NCBI GenBank assembly: GCA_041477875.1
Contig: JBGOVA010000145.1
Span: forward strand, 1 to 11,611
Direction of reading: 5' to 3'
Origin: SZUA-430 sp041477875
GTDB lineage: Bacteria; Pseudomonadota; Alphaproteobacteria; Micropepsales; Micropepsaceae
Length of the DNA stretch: 11,611 bases
Both the position numbers and the translations under genes were made by a program. Numbering within the stretch: position 1 is the first letter of the stretch; the number at the start of each line of letters is the position of its first letter. Below the pieces are notes generated by a model. That model made no database searches. It was not told the DNA's origin and worked only from the letters and a program-made list of their open reading frames with translations. Positions 1 to 6,385 of the stretch are shown in pieces.

Positions 1-913
1 CGTGGAGCCGGGCGAGGCCGACGAGTTTTGGAACTTGCGTGTTGGCGTGAAAATGGGCGAGTTCGTCGCGCCCCTCGGCCAGCGGATCGAGGACCTTTCG
101 ATCGTAGATGCGCTCGGCCAAAGCGAGCCAGCGGCGGCGGCCCGTGCGCGCGTAGAGTTCGGCGAAGGCTTCGTTGATGCCGCCGTATTCGCAGAGAAGG
201 ACCTTCTGGACCTGCGCGTCGTCGAGGGCTGCAAAGATGCCTTCGATATAGCCGCCCAAGCGCTCGGCCACGGCGATCGCGCCTTTGACGCCGCAATGGC
301 GCTCGGCGTCGAGCAAGCCCGCCAAAAGCTTGTGCCAATTGTAGAGCGGCGACCACGCGCCGTTCAGATCGAAATTCGTCGCGCGGATCTCGCCGCGGCG
401 TACGTCTTCGAAGGCAAGCTTGCCGTTCTCCATGACGTCGCCGCGGCGGCGGGTGAAGGCGCCGACATAGCCGTCGCTCGATTGGGCCTGGCATTCGGCG
501 AGTTCGCCGACGATGTAGCCGACGCGACGCTGGCATTCCGCGTCGCCGGTTTGCGCGTGCATGAGCGCGCAGGCAGAGAGGTAGTGACCCAGCGTGTGGC
601 CCGCGATGCTCTCGCTCTCCCACCCGCCGTAGATTTCGCCTTTCGGCTTGAGCCCGGCGTGGACGCGGTAGCCGTGGAGCAGGCGATCGGGCTCGAGCTT
701 ATGCAGATAGGCGCGGTTCGCTTCGAGCGCGGTGCGGAACAGCGACGGTAGAAGGCGCACGGCTTCGAGCGGAAAAGGTTCCGCCCTCAGCGCCGGCGCA
801 CCGGGACGACGCGAGCTTGCCGCTGCGGGCGAGGCGGCAGCGAGCGCGGCCGCCGCGCTCTGCAGCACGCGGCGACGAGAGACCGGCAAAGGCGTGGCAT
901 CAGGCCGCGACAT
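1..913 (-). CDS. GH127 (DUF1680) beta-L-arabinofuranosidase-like protein with Tat signal, 3' end outside window
   Basis: About 304 N-terminal residues are visible and the gene continues past the left edge. The family (GH127, formerly DUF1680) removes terminal beta-L-arabinofuranosyl residues from plant-type glycans. Seen here: a twin-arginine motif SRRRVLQ (residues 12-18) followed by an Ala-rich segment to about residue 32, so Tat export to the periplasm is likely; then the family's (alpha/alpha) barrel signatures GHTLGHYLSA (105-114), NWHKLLAGLLDA (192-203), GGINEAFAELYARTG (244-258) and HANTQVPKLVG (289-299). The start at 913 is firm because an in-frame TAG lies directly upstream (ATG-TAG-ATG). 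The zinc-binding and nucleophilic cysteines known from family members such as HypBA1 lie further downstream and cannot be checked. It starts 36 bp after the CoxL-like gene on the same strand and is probably co-transcribed. Family confidence is high; the exact substrate is unknown. Confidence 0.85.
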   Translation of the reverse strand, partial: MSRPDATPLPVSRRRVLQSAAAALAAASPAAASSRRPGAPALRAEPFPLEAVRLLPSLFRTALEANRAYLHKLEPDRLLHGYRVHAGLKPKGEIYGGWESESIAGHTLGHYLSACALMHAQTGDAECQRRVGYIVGELAECQAQSSDGYVGAFTRRRGDVMENGKLAFEDVRRGEIRATNFDLNGAWSPLYNWHKLLAGLLDAERHCGVKGAIAVAERLGGYIEGIFAALDDAQVQKVLLCEYGGINEAFAELYARTGRRRWLALAERIYDRKVLDPLAEGRDELAHFHANTQVPKLVGLARLH

Positions 914-932
914 CTACATCCCCGAGTTGGCC

Positions 933-950
933 GGCCGCCGACTGGCGGCC
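933..950 (-). repeat. Short GC inverted repeat between the CoxL-like gene and the GH127 gene
   Basis: A perfect 7-bp inverted repeat (GGCCGCC / GGCGGCC) with a 4-nt loop fills half of the 36-bp gap and touches the stop codon of the upstream gene. No T-run follows on the minus strand, so it does not look like an intrinsic terminator. It could be an mRNA processing or stability element between cistrons, or chance in GC-rich DNA. Confidence 0.35.
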
Positions 951-3280
951 TATGCCGCCATCCGGCCCTTGGTGATCGTCCAGACTTTCAGCGGCGTCAC
1001 CGGCATGTCGATGTGCGTGATGCCGTAGGGTGCGAGCGCATTCAGGACCGCGTTCACGAAGGCGGGGGCGGCGCCGACGGTGCCGGCCTCGCCGCAGCCT
1101 TTGACGCCAAGCGGGTTCGTTTTGCACGGCACTTCGTTCGTCTTGAACGTCATCGTGGGCATGTTGTCGGCGCGCGGCATCCAGTAGTCCATGTAGGAGC
1201 CGGTGACGAGCTGGCCGCTCGTCTGGTCGTAGATCGTCTCTTCGCCCATGGCTTGGCCGAGGCCTTGGACGACGCCGCCGTGGACTTGGCCCTCGACGAG
1301 CAGCGGATTCACGATCTTGCCGAAATCGTCGACGATCGTGTAGCGCGTGATCTCGCTCGTGCCGGTTTCGGGGTCGATCTCGACCTCGCAGATGTGGCAG
1401 CCGTTCGGCCAGGTGTTGTTCGCGTTCTTGAACTCGCCGTCGGCGCCGAGGCCTTCGATACCTTCGACGTTGGCTTGCGTCTTGGCGATACGTGCGATTT
1501 CGAAGAGGCCGATCGAGCGGTCGGTGCCGGTGATGCGGAATTTGGCGTCGGCGAATTCGATGTCACCGGCCGCGGCCTCGAGTTCGTTCGAGGCGAGCGC
1601 CTTGCCTTTCTCGACGATGTCCTTGACGGCGACGCCGATCGCGCCGCCCGCCATGGTCAGCGAGCGCGAGCCGCCCGTGCCGCCGCCGGCCCGCAATGCG
1701 TCCGTGTCGCCGGAAGTCACTTTGACGATTTCGATGGGCACGCCGAGGCGTTCGGCGACGAGTTGCGCGTAGGCCGTCTCATGGCCCTGGCCGTTCGACT
1801 GCGTGCCGGCGATGACGTGGACTTCACCGATTGTTTGATTGGCCTGGGGCGCACGCACCTCGACATGCGTGAGCTCGAAGCCGCCGGCGGTTTTTTCGAC
1901 GTAGTAGGCCATGCCGATGCCGGCGAGGCGGCCGCGCTTGCGTGCCGATGCGGCGCGGCTCGCGAAATCCCTCCAGCCGGCGAGGGTCATCGCGTCGTCC
2001 ATGTTGCGCGAGAAGTTGCCCGAGTCGATCACGCCCTTGGCCGGGAAGGTGTAGGGCATCTGCTCGGATTTGATGAAGTTCTTGCGGCGCAGTTCGGTCG
2101 CGTCGATCTTCAGTTCGTGTGCCGCTTGGTCGACGAGACGTTCGATCACGTAAGCCGCCTCGGGTCGGCCGGCGCCGCGATAGGCGTCGACGGGCACGGT
2201 GTTCGTGAAGACGCATTTCGTCGCCGTATAGAACGCCGGGATCGCGTAGACGCCGACTTGCATGCCGGGTGCCGCGAGCGTCGGCACGAACGGCGCGAAG
2301 TAGGAGAGATAACCGCCCATCGCCGCCGTGGTGAGCGTGCGGACGGCGGTGATCTTGTGGTCCTTGTCGAGCGCGATCGAGGCTTCCGTCACGTGGTCGC
2401 GGCCTTGCGTGTCGGAGAGGAAAGCCTCGCTGCGCTCCGACGTCCACTTGACGGGGCGGCCGAGTTTCTTCGCCGCGAAGAGTACGAGCGGGTATTCGTG
2501 GTAGATGAAGGACTTCATGCCGAAGCCGCCGCCGACGTCCTTGGTCACGACGCGCAGCTTCGCGTCCTCGATGCCGAGGATGTGTTTGGCGATGCCGGAA
2601 CGCATGCCGTGCGCGCCCTGGCTGCCGGTGTAGAGCGTGTATTTGTCCGCCGCCCTGTCGTAGGCGCCGAGGCACGCGCGCGGCTCCATCGCGTTCACGA
2701 CCACGCGCTGATTGATAAGTTTGAGCGTGGTTACGTGTGCCGCTTTGGTGAAGGCCGCGTCGGTTGCGGCCTTGTCGCCGAGTTCGTGGTCGAGCGCGAC
2801 GTTCGATTTCATCTGCGGGTGGATGGGCTTTGCCGTCAGCGCGCCTGCCGTGTCGACGACGGCCGGCAGTTCCTCGTAGTCGACGCGGATCAGTTCGGCG
2901 GCGTCGCGGGCGAGGGCCGCGGTCTCGGCGACGACCATCGCGACCGGCTCGCCCAAGTGACAGACGCGCTCCTTCGCCAAGGCGTAGCGCGGCGGCACGA
3001 CCATGTGACTGCCGTCTCTGTTCGGCATCAGCGCAACGCAGGGGATTGGTTTGACGCCGGCGGCTTCGATGTCCTTGTGCGTGTAGACGCCGACGACGCC
3101 GGGCGCCTCTCGCGCGGCCAGCGTGTCGACGGCGAGGAGCTTCGCGTGGGCGTGCGGGGAGCGCAGCAGCACCATGTGCGCCGTGCCGGGCAACGCGATG
3201 TCGTCCGAGTACTGACCTTTGCCCGTGATGAGGCGATCGTCTTCAAGCCGGCGGACCGGCTGACCTGCGCCGAACTTCAT
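950..3280 (-). CDS. Molybdopterin-binding large subunit, xanthine dehydrogenase/CoxL family (form II type)
   Basis: 776 residues, the full length usual for the large subunit of molybdenum hydroxylases, which oxidise aldehydes, purines or N-heterocycles at a Mo-pterin centre. The N-terminal domain runs GQPVRRLEDDRLITGKGQY (6-24) to about residue 150. Mo-pterin binding signatures follow: DVGGGFGMKS (248-257), AYRGAGRPEAAY (366-377), GTQSNGQGHETAYAQL (492-507), GGGTGGSRS (532-540), and GCGEAGT (728-734), whose Glu731 is the expected catalytic base. The active-site loop is AYRGAGR, as in so-called form II CoxL-like proteins, not the AYxCSFR of true CO dehydrogenase, so CO oxidation is unlikely and an aldehyde oxidoreductase role is more probable. 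The start at 3280 has GAGGA 10 nt upstream. It follows the aldolase-like gene after 81 bp and precedes the GH127 gene by 36 bp. The FAD (CoxM) and 2Fe-2S (CoxS) partners are absent from the window. Substrate unknown. Confidence 0.93.
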   Translation of the reverse strand: MKFGAGQPVRRLEDDRLITGKGQYSDDIALPGTAHMVLLRSPHAHAKLLAVDTLAAREAPGVVGVYTHKDIEAAGVKPIPCVALMPNRDGSHMVVPPRYALAKERVCHLGEPVAMVVAETAALARDAAELIRVDYEELPAVVDTAGALTAKPIHPQMKSNVALDHELGDKAATDAAFTKAAHVTTLKLINQRVVVNAMEPRACLGAYDRAADKYTLYTGSQGAHGMRSGIAKHILGIEDAKLRVVTKDVGGGFGMKSFIYHEYPLVLFAAKKLGRPVKWTSERSEAFLSDTQGRDHVTEASIALDKDHKITAVRTLTTAAMGGYLSYFAPFVPTLAAPGMQVGVYAIPAFYTATKCVFTNTVPVDAYRGAGRPEAAYVIERLVDQAAHELKIDATELRRKNFIKSEQMPYTFPAKGVIDSGNFSRNMDDAMTLAGWRDFASRAASARKRGRLAGIGMAYYVEKTAGGFELTHVEVRAPQANQTIGEVHVIAGTQSNGQGHETAYAQLVAERLGVPIEIVKVTSGDTDALRAGGGTGGSRSLTMAGGAIGVAVKDIVEKGKALASNELEAAAGDIEFADAKFRITGTDRSIGLFEIARIAKTQANVEGIEGLGADGEFKNANNTWPNGCHICEVEIDPETGTSEITRYTIVDDFGKIVNPLLVEGQVHGGVVQGLGQAMGEETIYDQTSGQLVTGSYMDYWMPRADNMPTMTFKTNEVPCKTNPLGVKGCGEAGTVGAAPAFVNAVLNALAPYGITHIDMPVTPLKVWTITKGRMAA

Positions 3281-3361
3281 GTGGTCGATGTCCTCAAAAG
3301 TGACGGAGCGCGAACCTGGCGGCCGCGCCCCAATGCCGAAATAGAAAAACTCAATGCGAAA

Positions 3362-4135
3362 TTAATTGCGATAGGAGGTGTCTTTGCGGTCGAGCAATCT
3401 GAGCAGGCCGGGCCATGCCATATCGCCGATCGGGCCGTCGAACCCCTTGCCGCCCAGGTTCGCCGTTTTCTCCTCGACGCCTTGATGGGTGGGGTTGATC
3501 TTCGAGCCACCGGCCAGCGCGCGGACTTGGATCGTGCACGAGCGTTCCAGGTAATACATGCGCAGGAACGCATCGGCGCAGGTCTTGCCCATCGCGAGCG
3601 TGCCATGGTTGCGCAGGATCATGAGGTTCTTGGTGCCGAGGTCCTTCACCAGCCGCGGGCGTTCGTCGTGATCCAAGGCGACGCCTTCGTAGTCGTGATA
3701 GGCGACGTCGTCGTGGACGAGCATCGCGTGCTGACTCATCGGCAGAAGACCCTGCTCCTGGCACGACACGGCGACGCCGTCGGCGGTGTGCAGGTGAATG
3801 ACCGCATGAGCGTCGTCGCGCGCGGTGTGGACGGCGGAGTGAATCGTGAACCCCGCGGGGTTCACGGGGTAGGGACTCTCCATCACCTTGTTGCCGTCGA
3901 CGTCGATCTTCACGAGGCTCGAGGCGGTGATCTCATCGAAGAGAAGGCCGTAGGGATTGATCAGGAAGTGATGTTCGGGTCCCGGCACGCGCGCTGTGAT
4001 GTGGGTGAAGATCATGTCGGCCCAGCCGTAATGGGCGACCAGGCGATAGGTCGCGGCAAGGTCGGTGCGGATCTGCCATTCTTCTTTCGAAACCTTGTCA
4101 CGGACGGAGGGAATAGCGTGCAGGGCGGCGGACAT
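3362..4135 (-). CDS. Class II aldolase/adducin family protein
   Basis: 257 residues. Class II aldolase/adducin-fold proteins bind a divalent metal and in many cases cleave or epimerise sugar phosphates or related aldols. Visible: the zinc-ligand signature HLHTADG (114-120), a third metal histidine in RNHGTL (175-180), NPAGFTIHSAVH (92-103) and a C-terminal region ending near residue 257. The Glu that serves as catalytic acid/base in L-fuculose-1-phosphate aldolase (Glu73) aligns by eye with Gly95 four residues before His99, so this belongs to an adducin-like branch whose reaction is uncertain. I chose the start at 4135 because GGAGG (4142-4146) lies 6 nt upstream; a longer reading to 4309 would cover the toxin gene and adds no family sequence. 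It is followed after 81 bp by the CoxL-like gene, suggesting a joint role in carbonyl compound metabolism. Confidence 0.9.
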   Translation of the reverse strand: MSAALHAIPSVRDKVSKEEWQIRTDLAATYRLVAHYGWADMIFTHITARVPGPEHHFLINPYGLLFDEITASSLVKIDVDGNKVMESPYPVNPAGFTIHSAVHTARDDAHAVIHLHTADGVAVSCQEQGLLPMSQHAMLVHDDVAYHDYEGVALDHDERPRLVKDLGTKNLMILRNHGTLAMGKTCADAFLRMYYLERSCTIQVRALAGGSKINPTHQGVEEKTANLGGKGFDGPIGDMAWPGLLRLLDRKDTSYRN

Positions 4136-4141
4136 CGGCGG

Positions 4142-4146
4142 CCTCC
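4142..4146 (-). promoter_or_regulatory. Shine-Dalgarno GGAGG deciding the aldolase-family start
   Basis: GGAGG lies 6 nt upstream of the ATG at 4135 on the minus strand. It is one of the best ribosome-binding sites in the window and supports the short reading of this gene over the upstream in-frame alternative at 4309. Confidence 0.75.
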
Positions 4147-4163
4147 AATAGCTGGATCGGTCA

Positions 4164-4192
4164 ATGGTGGCCCCGAGGTCGGGCGGTGTCAA
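4164..4192 (-). promoter_or_regulatory. Possible promoter of the aldolase/CoxL-like/GH127 unit
   Basis: A perfect -35 hexamer TTGACA (4187-4192, minus strand) is followed after 17 nt by CACCAT (4164-4169), a poor -10 that keeps A2, A5 and T6. It sits in the 68-bp gap between the yoeB stop and the aldolase-family start, about 30 bp from the ATG. The position is right for an independent promoter of the left-hand genes, but the weak -10 keeps this tentative. Confidence 0.35.
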
Positions 4193-4203
4193 ATGGCCAG
4201 GCG

Positions 4204-4473
4204 TCAGTAGTGGTAGCGACATTGAACGATAACCAACCGCTGATCTTGGCCTTTTTTGCCCTCGACCCTGTAGATCAGGCGATGCTCCGCCGTAATGCGC
4301 CGCGACCACCAGCCAGCGTACTCCCCACGCAACGGCTCCGGTTTGCCGATGCCGGTGAAAGGCACTCTTCGAATCTCCTTGATCAACTCATTGATCTTTG
4401 CAGTGACTTCTTCGCTTTCCCGCTGCCAACCGACGTACTCGTCCCAGGCAATCGGCGTCCAAACGACGTTCAT
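4204..4473 (-). CDS. yoeB: YoeB/Txe family mRNA interferase toxin
   Basis: 89 residues, close in length to E. coli YoeB (84). YoeB is a RelE-superfold endoribonuclease that cuts mRNA in the ribosomal A site and is neutralised by YefM. The family pattern is obvious: WxxxAWDEYVGWQ (5-17), KINELIKEIRR (26-36), GKPEPLRG (43-50), WSRRITAEHRLIY (56-68) and the C-terminal CRYHY (85-89). The catalytic set expected from E. coli YoeB (Glu46, Arg65, His83, Tyr84) is present as Glu46, Arg65, His88 and Tyr89, so the toxin looks intact and active. A 5-residue insertion (about EGKKGQDQ, 71-78) sits in the loop before the last strand. Its ATG overlaps the yefM stop as ATGA, giving translational coupling so that antitoxin is made first. 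The pair is probably autoregulated from the operator upstream of yefM. Confidence 0.96.
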   Translation of the reverse strand: MNVVWTPIAWDEYVGWQRESEEVTAKINELIKEIRRVPFTGIGKPEPLRGEYAGWWSRRITAEHRLIYRVEGKKGQDQRLVIVQCRYHY

Positions 4474-4739
4474 CCGCGCTTTGCACGGCGCTTCGTCGGG
4501 TCCTTGCGGATGAGCTTTCCTGCTTTGGCCTGCTTGATCGACTCCAGCAGGCGAGCGGCATTCTTAGGGCTGCGCGTCAAGTGCAGCGTTTCTTCCATCG
4601 ACTCGTATTCCTCGAGCGTGAGGATGACAATCGATTTGGCACCTTGGCGCGTGACGACGATCGGCGCGCGTGAGTCGCTCGCTTCGTCCATAAGCTCCGC
4701 CAAGTTTTGGCGAGCGTAGCTATAGGTTTTGATGTTCAT
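4470..4739 (-). CDS. yefM: YefM/Phd family antitoxin and autorepressor
   Basis: 89 residues. YefM binds and blocks YoeB through its flexible C-terminal half and binds operator DNA through its N-terminal Phd/YefM fold. Visible: the DNA-binding start IKTYSYARQNLAELMDEA (3-20), the strands APIVVTRQGAKSIVILTLEEY (25-45), and the toxin-binding part SMEETLHLTRSPKNAARLLESI (47-68). The match to E. coli YefM is close along nearly its whole length. The C-terminus is an unusually basic tail, KDPTKRRAKRG (79-89), where E. coli YefM is acidic; this tail lies where the coding region runs into yoeB. The start at 4739 is supported by AAGGG at 4748-4752, 8 nt upstream. The operator overlaps that ribosome-binding site. 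Confidence 0.96.
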   Translation of the reverse strand: MNIKTYSYARQNLAELMDEASDSRAPIVVTRQGAKSIVILTLEEYESMEETLHLTRSPKNAARLLESIKQAKAGKLIRKDPTKRRAKRG

Positions 4740-4750
4740 TAGCGTGACCC

Positions 4751-4770
4751 TTGTACAATGAATTGTACAT
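4751..4770. promoter_or_regulatory. YefM-YoeB operator: two TGTACA cores 12 bp apart
   Basis: Two copies of the palindrome TGTACA lie at 4752-4757 and 4764-4769, centre to centre 12 bp, starting 12 bp upstream of the yefM ATG. In E. coli the YefM-YoeB complex recognises paired palindromes with this same core and this same centre spacing, so the site is very probably the autoregulatory operator. The outer copy overlaps the -10 hexamer and the inner copy abuts the ribosome-binding site, so bound repressor would block polymerase. Confidence 0.88.
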
Positions 4771-4791
4771 TACATGCCTTAATGATTGCAA
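4762..4791 (-). promoter_or_regulatory. yefM-yoeB promoter
   Basis: On the minus strand TTGCAA (4786-4791) and TACAAT (4762-4767) form -35 and -10 elements separated by 18 nt. The -10 is embedded in the outer TGTACA operator core, as expected for an autorepressed toxin-antitoxin unit. The -35 begins only 3 bp beyond the glpK stop codon. Confidence 0.6.
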
Positions 4792-4793
4792 CG

Positions 4794-6308
4794 TTAGGCC
4801 GTGCGCGAGAGCACCCTGCCGACGGCGTCCTCCCAGCCGGCGTATTTGGCGTCGCGTTCGTCGGCGCCGATCTTGGGCTCGAAGCGGCGTTCGCAGCGCC
4901 ATTGGGCGGCGATCTCGTCGAGCGAGGCGTATATGCCGGCGCTCAGCCCCGCCAGATATGCGGCGCCGAGCGCGGTTGTTTCTACGACTTGCGGACGTTC
5001 AATCGGTCGGCCTGTTAGGTCGGCGAGCCATTGGCAGAAGAGATCGTTCACCACCATGCCGCCGTCAACGCGCAACGCGGCGGGGCTGCCTAAGCCCGCC
5101 GCCGACATGTCGGCCGCCATCGCTTCGAGGAGGTCGCGGGTCTGGTAGCACACCGACTCGAGACCCGCTTTCGCAATTTCGGACGGCCCGCTGTCGCGCG
5201 TGAGACCCAGGATCGCGCCGCGTGCGTCGGCGTCCCAATAGGGTGCGCCGAGGCCGACGAAGGCGGGCACGAGATAGACGCGCGAACGCGTGTCGGCCTT
5301 GCGCGCGAAGTCGGCGCTTTCGGGCGAGGTTTTGAAAAGCTTCAGTCCGTCGCGCAGCCATTGGATCGTGGCGCCGGCCATGAATATCGAACCTTCGAGC
5401 GCGTAGGTGCGCTTGCCGTTCTGCGAATACGCGATCGTCGCAAGCAAGCGGTTGCGCGATTGCGCCAAGCCGTGGCCGGTGTTCACAAGGGCGAAGCAGC
5501 CGGTGCCGTAAGTCGATTTCATCATCCCTTGTTTGAGACAGGCTTGGCCCACGGTCGCGGCTTGCTGATCGCCGGCGACGCCGGCGATGGGAATGCGTGC
5601 GCCGAAGTGGTCGGGATCGGTCTCGCCGAAATTCGCGGCGGAGTCGCGGACCTCCGGAAGGACGGCGTCGGGAATGTTCAGCCACTCGAGAATTTCGCCG
5701 TCCCAACGGCCGTTGCCGATATCGTAGAGCAGCGTGCGCGATGCGTTCGTCGTGTCGGTCGCATGAACCCGCCCGCCGGTGAGGCGATAGATCAGCCAGC
5801 TGTCAATGGTGCCGAAGGCGAGTTCGCCCTTTGCCGCACGGGCGCGCGCGCCCGGCACGTTGTCGAGCAGCCAGGCGAGCTTGGTGCCGGAGAAATAGGG
5901 ATCGAGAAGCAGGCCGGTTTTGGCCGTGATGGTTGCTTCCTTGCCTTCGTCCTTGAGGCGCGCGCAGAGAGAGGCGGTGCGGCGGTCCTGCCAGACGATG
6001 GCGTGGTGGACGGGCTTTCCGGTTTTGCGGTCCCAGACCACCGTTGTTTCGCGTTGGTTGGTGATGCCGATCGCCGCAATGTCGGCGAGCGAGGCGCCTG
6101 CGAGTGTCTTGCGGACGACTTTCAGCGTCGCTTGCCAGATTTCCTCCGCGTCATGTTCGACCCAACCGTCTTGGGGGTAGAATTGTTTGTGCTCGGTCTG
6201 CGCGCTCTTGAGCGGCGTGCCTTTGGCGTCGAACAGGATCGCACGGCTGGAGGTGGTGCCTTGATCGATGGCGAGGATGTGGCGGCCTTTGGGGCTCGTC
6301 TTGGTCAT
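4794..6308 (-). CDS. glpK: Glycerol kinase
   Basis: 504 residues from the chosen start, the usual GlpK length (about 500). It phosphorylates glycerol with ATP to sn-glycerol 3-phosphate in the cytosol. FGGY-kinase features in order: DQGTTSSRA phosphate-binding loop (15-23), NQRETTVVWDRKTGKPVHHA (84-103) with the glycerol-contacting Arg86 and Glu87, LLLDPYFSGTK (133-143) with Tyr138, GVAGDQQAA (243-251) with the predicted base Asp247, YGTGCF (267-272) and the second ATP-binding motif RVDGGMVVND (413-422). The start at 6308 (MTKTSPKGRH) fits family N-termini; a GTG at 6356 would add 16 residues with no family similarity. No strong Shine-Dalgarno is seen for either. No glpF, glpD or glpR is in the window, so it appears to stand alone. 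moaA is divergent from it. Confidence 0.97.
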   Translation of the reverse strand: MTKTSPKGRHILAIDQGTTSSRAILFDAKGTPLKSAQTEHKQFYPQDGWVEHDAEEIWQATLKVVRKTLAGASLADIAAIGITNQRETTVVWDRKTGKPVHHAIVWQDRRTASLCARLKDEGKEATITAKTGLLLDPYFSGTKLAWLLDNVPGARARAAKGELAFGTIDSWLIYRLTGGRVHATDTTNASRTLLYDIGNGRWDGEILEWLNIPDAVLPEVRDSAANFGETDPDHFGARIPIAGVAGDQQAATVGQACLKQGMMKSTYGTGCFALVNTGHGLAQSRNRLLATIAYSQNGKRTYALEGSIFMAGATIQWLRDGLKLFKTSPESADFARKADTRSRVYLVPAFVGLGAPYWDADARGAILGLTRDSGPSEIAKAGLESVCYQTRDLLEAMAADMSAAGLGSPAALRVDGGMVVNDLFCQWLADLTGRPIERPQVVETTALGAAYLAGLSAGIYASLDEIAAQWRCERRFEPKIGADERDAKYAGWEDAVGRVLSRTA

Positions 6309-6323
6309 GGATCGGCTCTGGCC

Positions 6324-6352
6324 TTGAGTGCAAAGGGTGCGGGCGATGTTAG
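6324..6352 (+). promoter_or_regulatory. Possible moaA promoter in the glpK-moaA gap
   Basis: The 77-bp gap between the divergent glpK and moaA starts must hold both promoters. On the plus strand TTGAGT (6324-6329) and TGTTAG (6347-6352) are spaced 17 nt and would place the transcript start roughly 25 nt before the moaA ATG. Both hexamers are imperfect. The gap is too short to hold a molybdenum cofactor riboswitch. Confidence 0.25.
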
Positions 6353-6385
6353 CCACGAATCCGTCCCGAGTGCGACTGTCCCGCT

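Noticed and set aside
2..751. A 249-codon open frame on the plus strand at the left edge
   Set aside because: The minus-strand frame from 913 encodes a recognisable Tat-exported GH127 protein over the same DNA; the plus frame is its shadow.
933..950. Intrinsic terminator after the CoxL-like gene
   Set aside because: The hairpin has no following T-run on the transcribed strand.
950..3280. True carbon monoxide dehydrogenase large subunit (CoxL form I)
   Set aside because: The active-site loop reads AYRGAGR rather than AYxCSFR, and coxM, coxS and accessory genes are absent from the window.
1013..4210. A 1065-codon open frame on the plus strand
   Set aside because: It runs antisense to the CoxL-like and aldolase-family genes, whose minus-strand frames carry clear family motifs. 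Its Arg/Val/Asp-rich product resembles no family and is a GC-rich shadow frame.
4136..4309. Longer N-terminus for the aldolase-family protein
   Set aside because: It would overlap yoeB by over 100 bp and adds no family similarity, while the ATG at 4135 has GGAGG at ideal spacing.
6309..6356. GTG start at 6356 for glycerol kinase
   Set aside because: The added 16 residues do not resemble GlpK N-termini and would consume most of the divergent promoter gap.
6309..6385. Molybdenum cofactor riboswitch ahead of moaA
   Set aside because: The 77-bp gap also serves glpK and is too short for that riboswitch, and I see no matching stem pattern.
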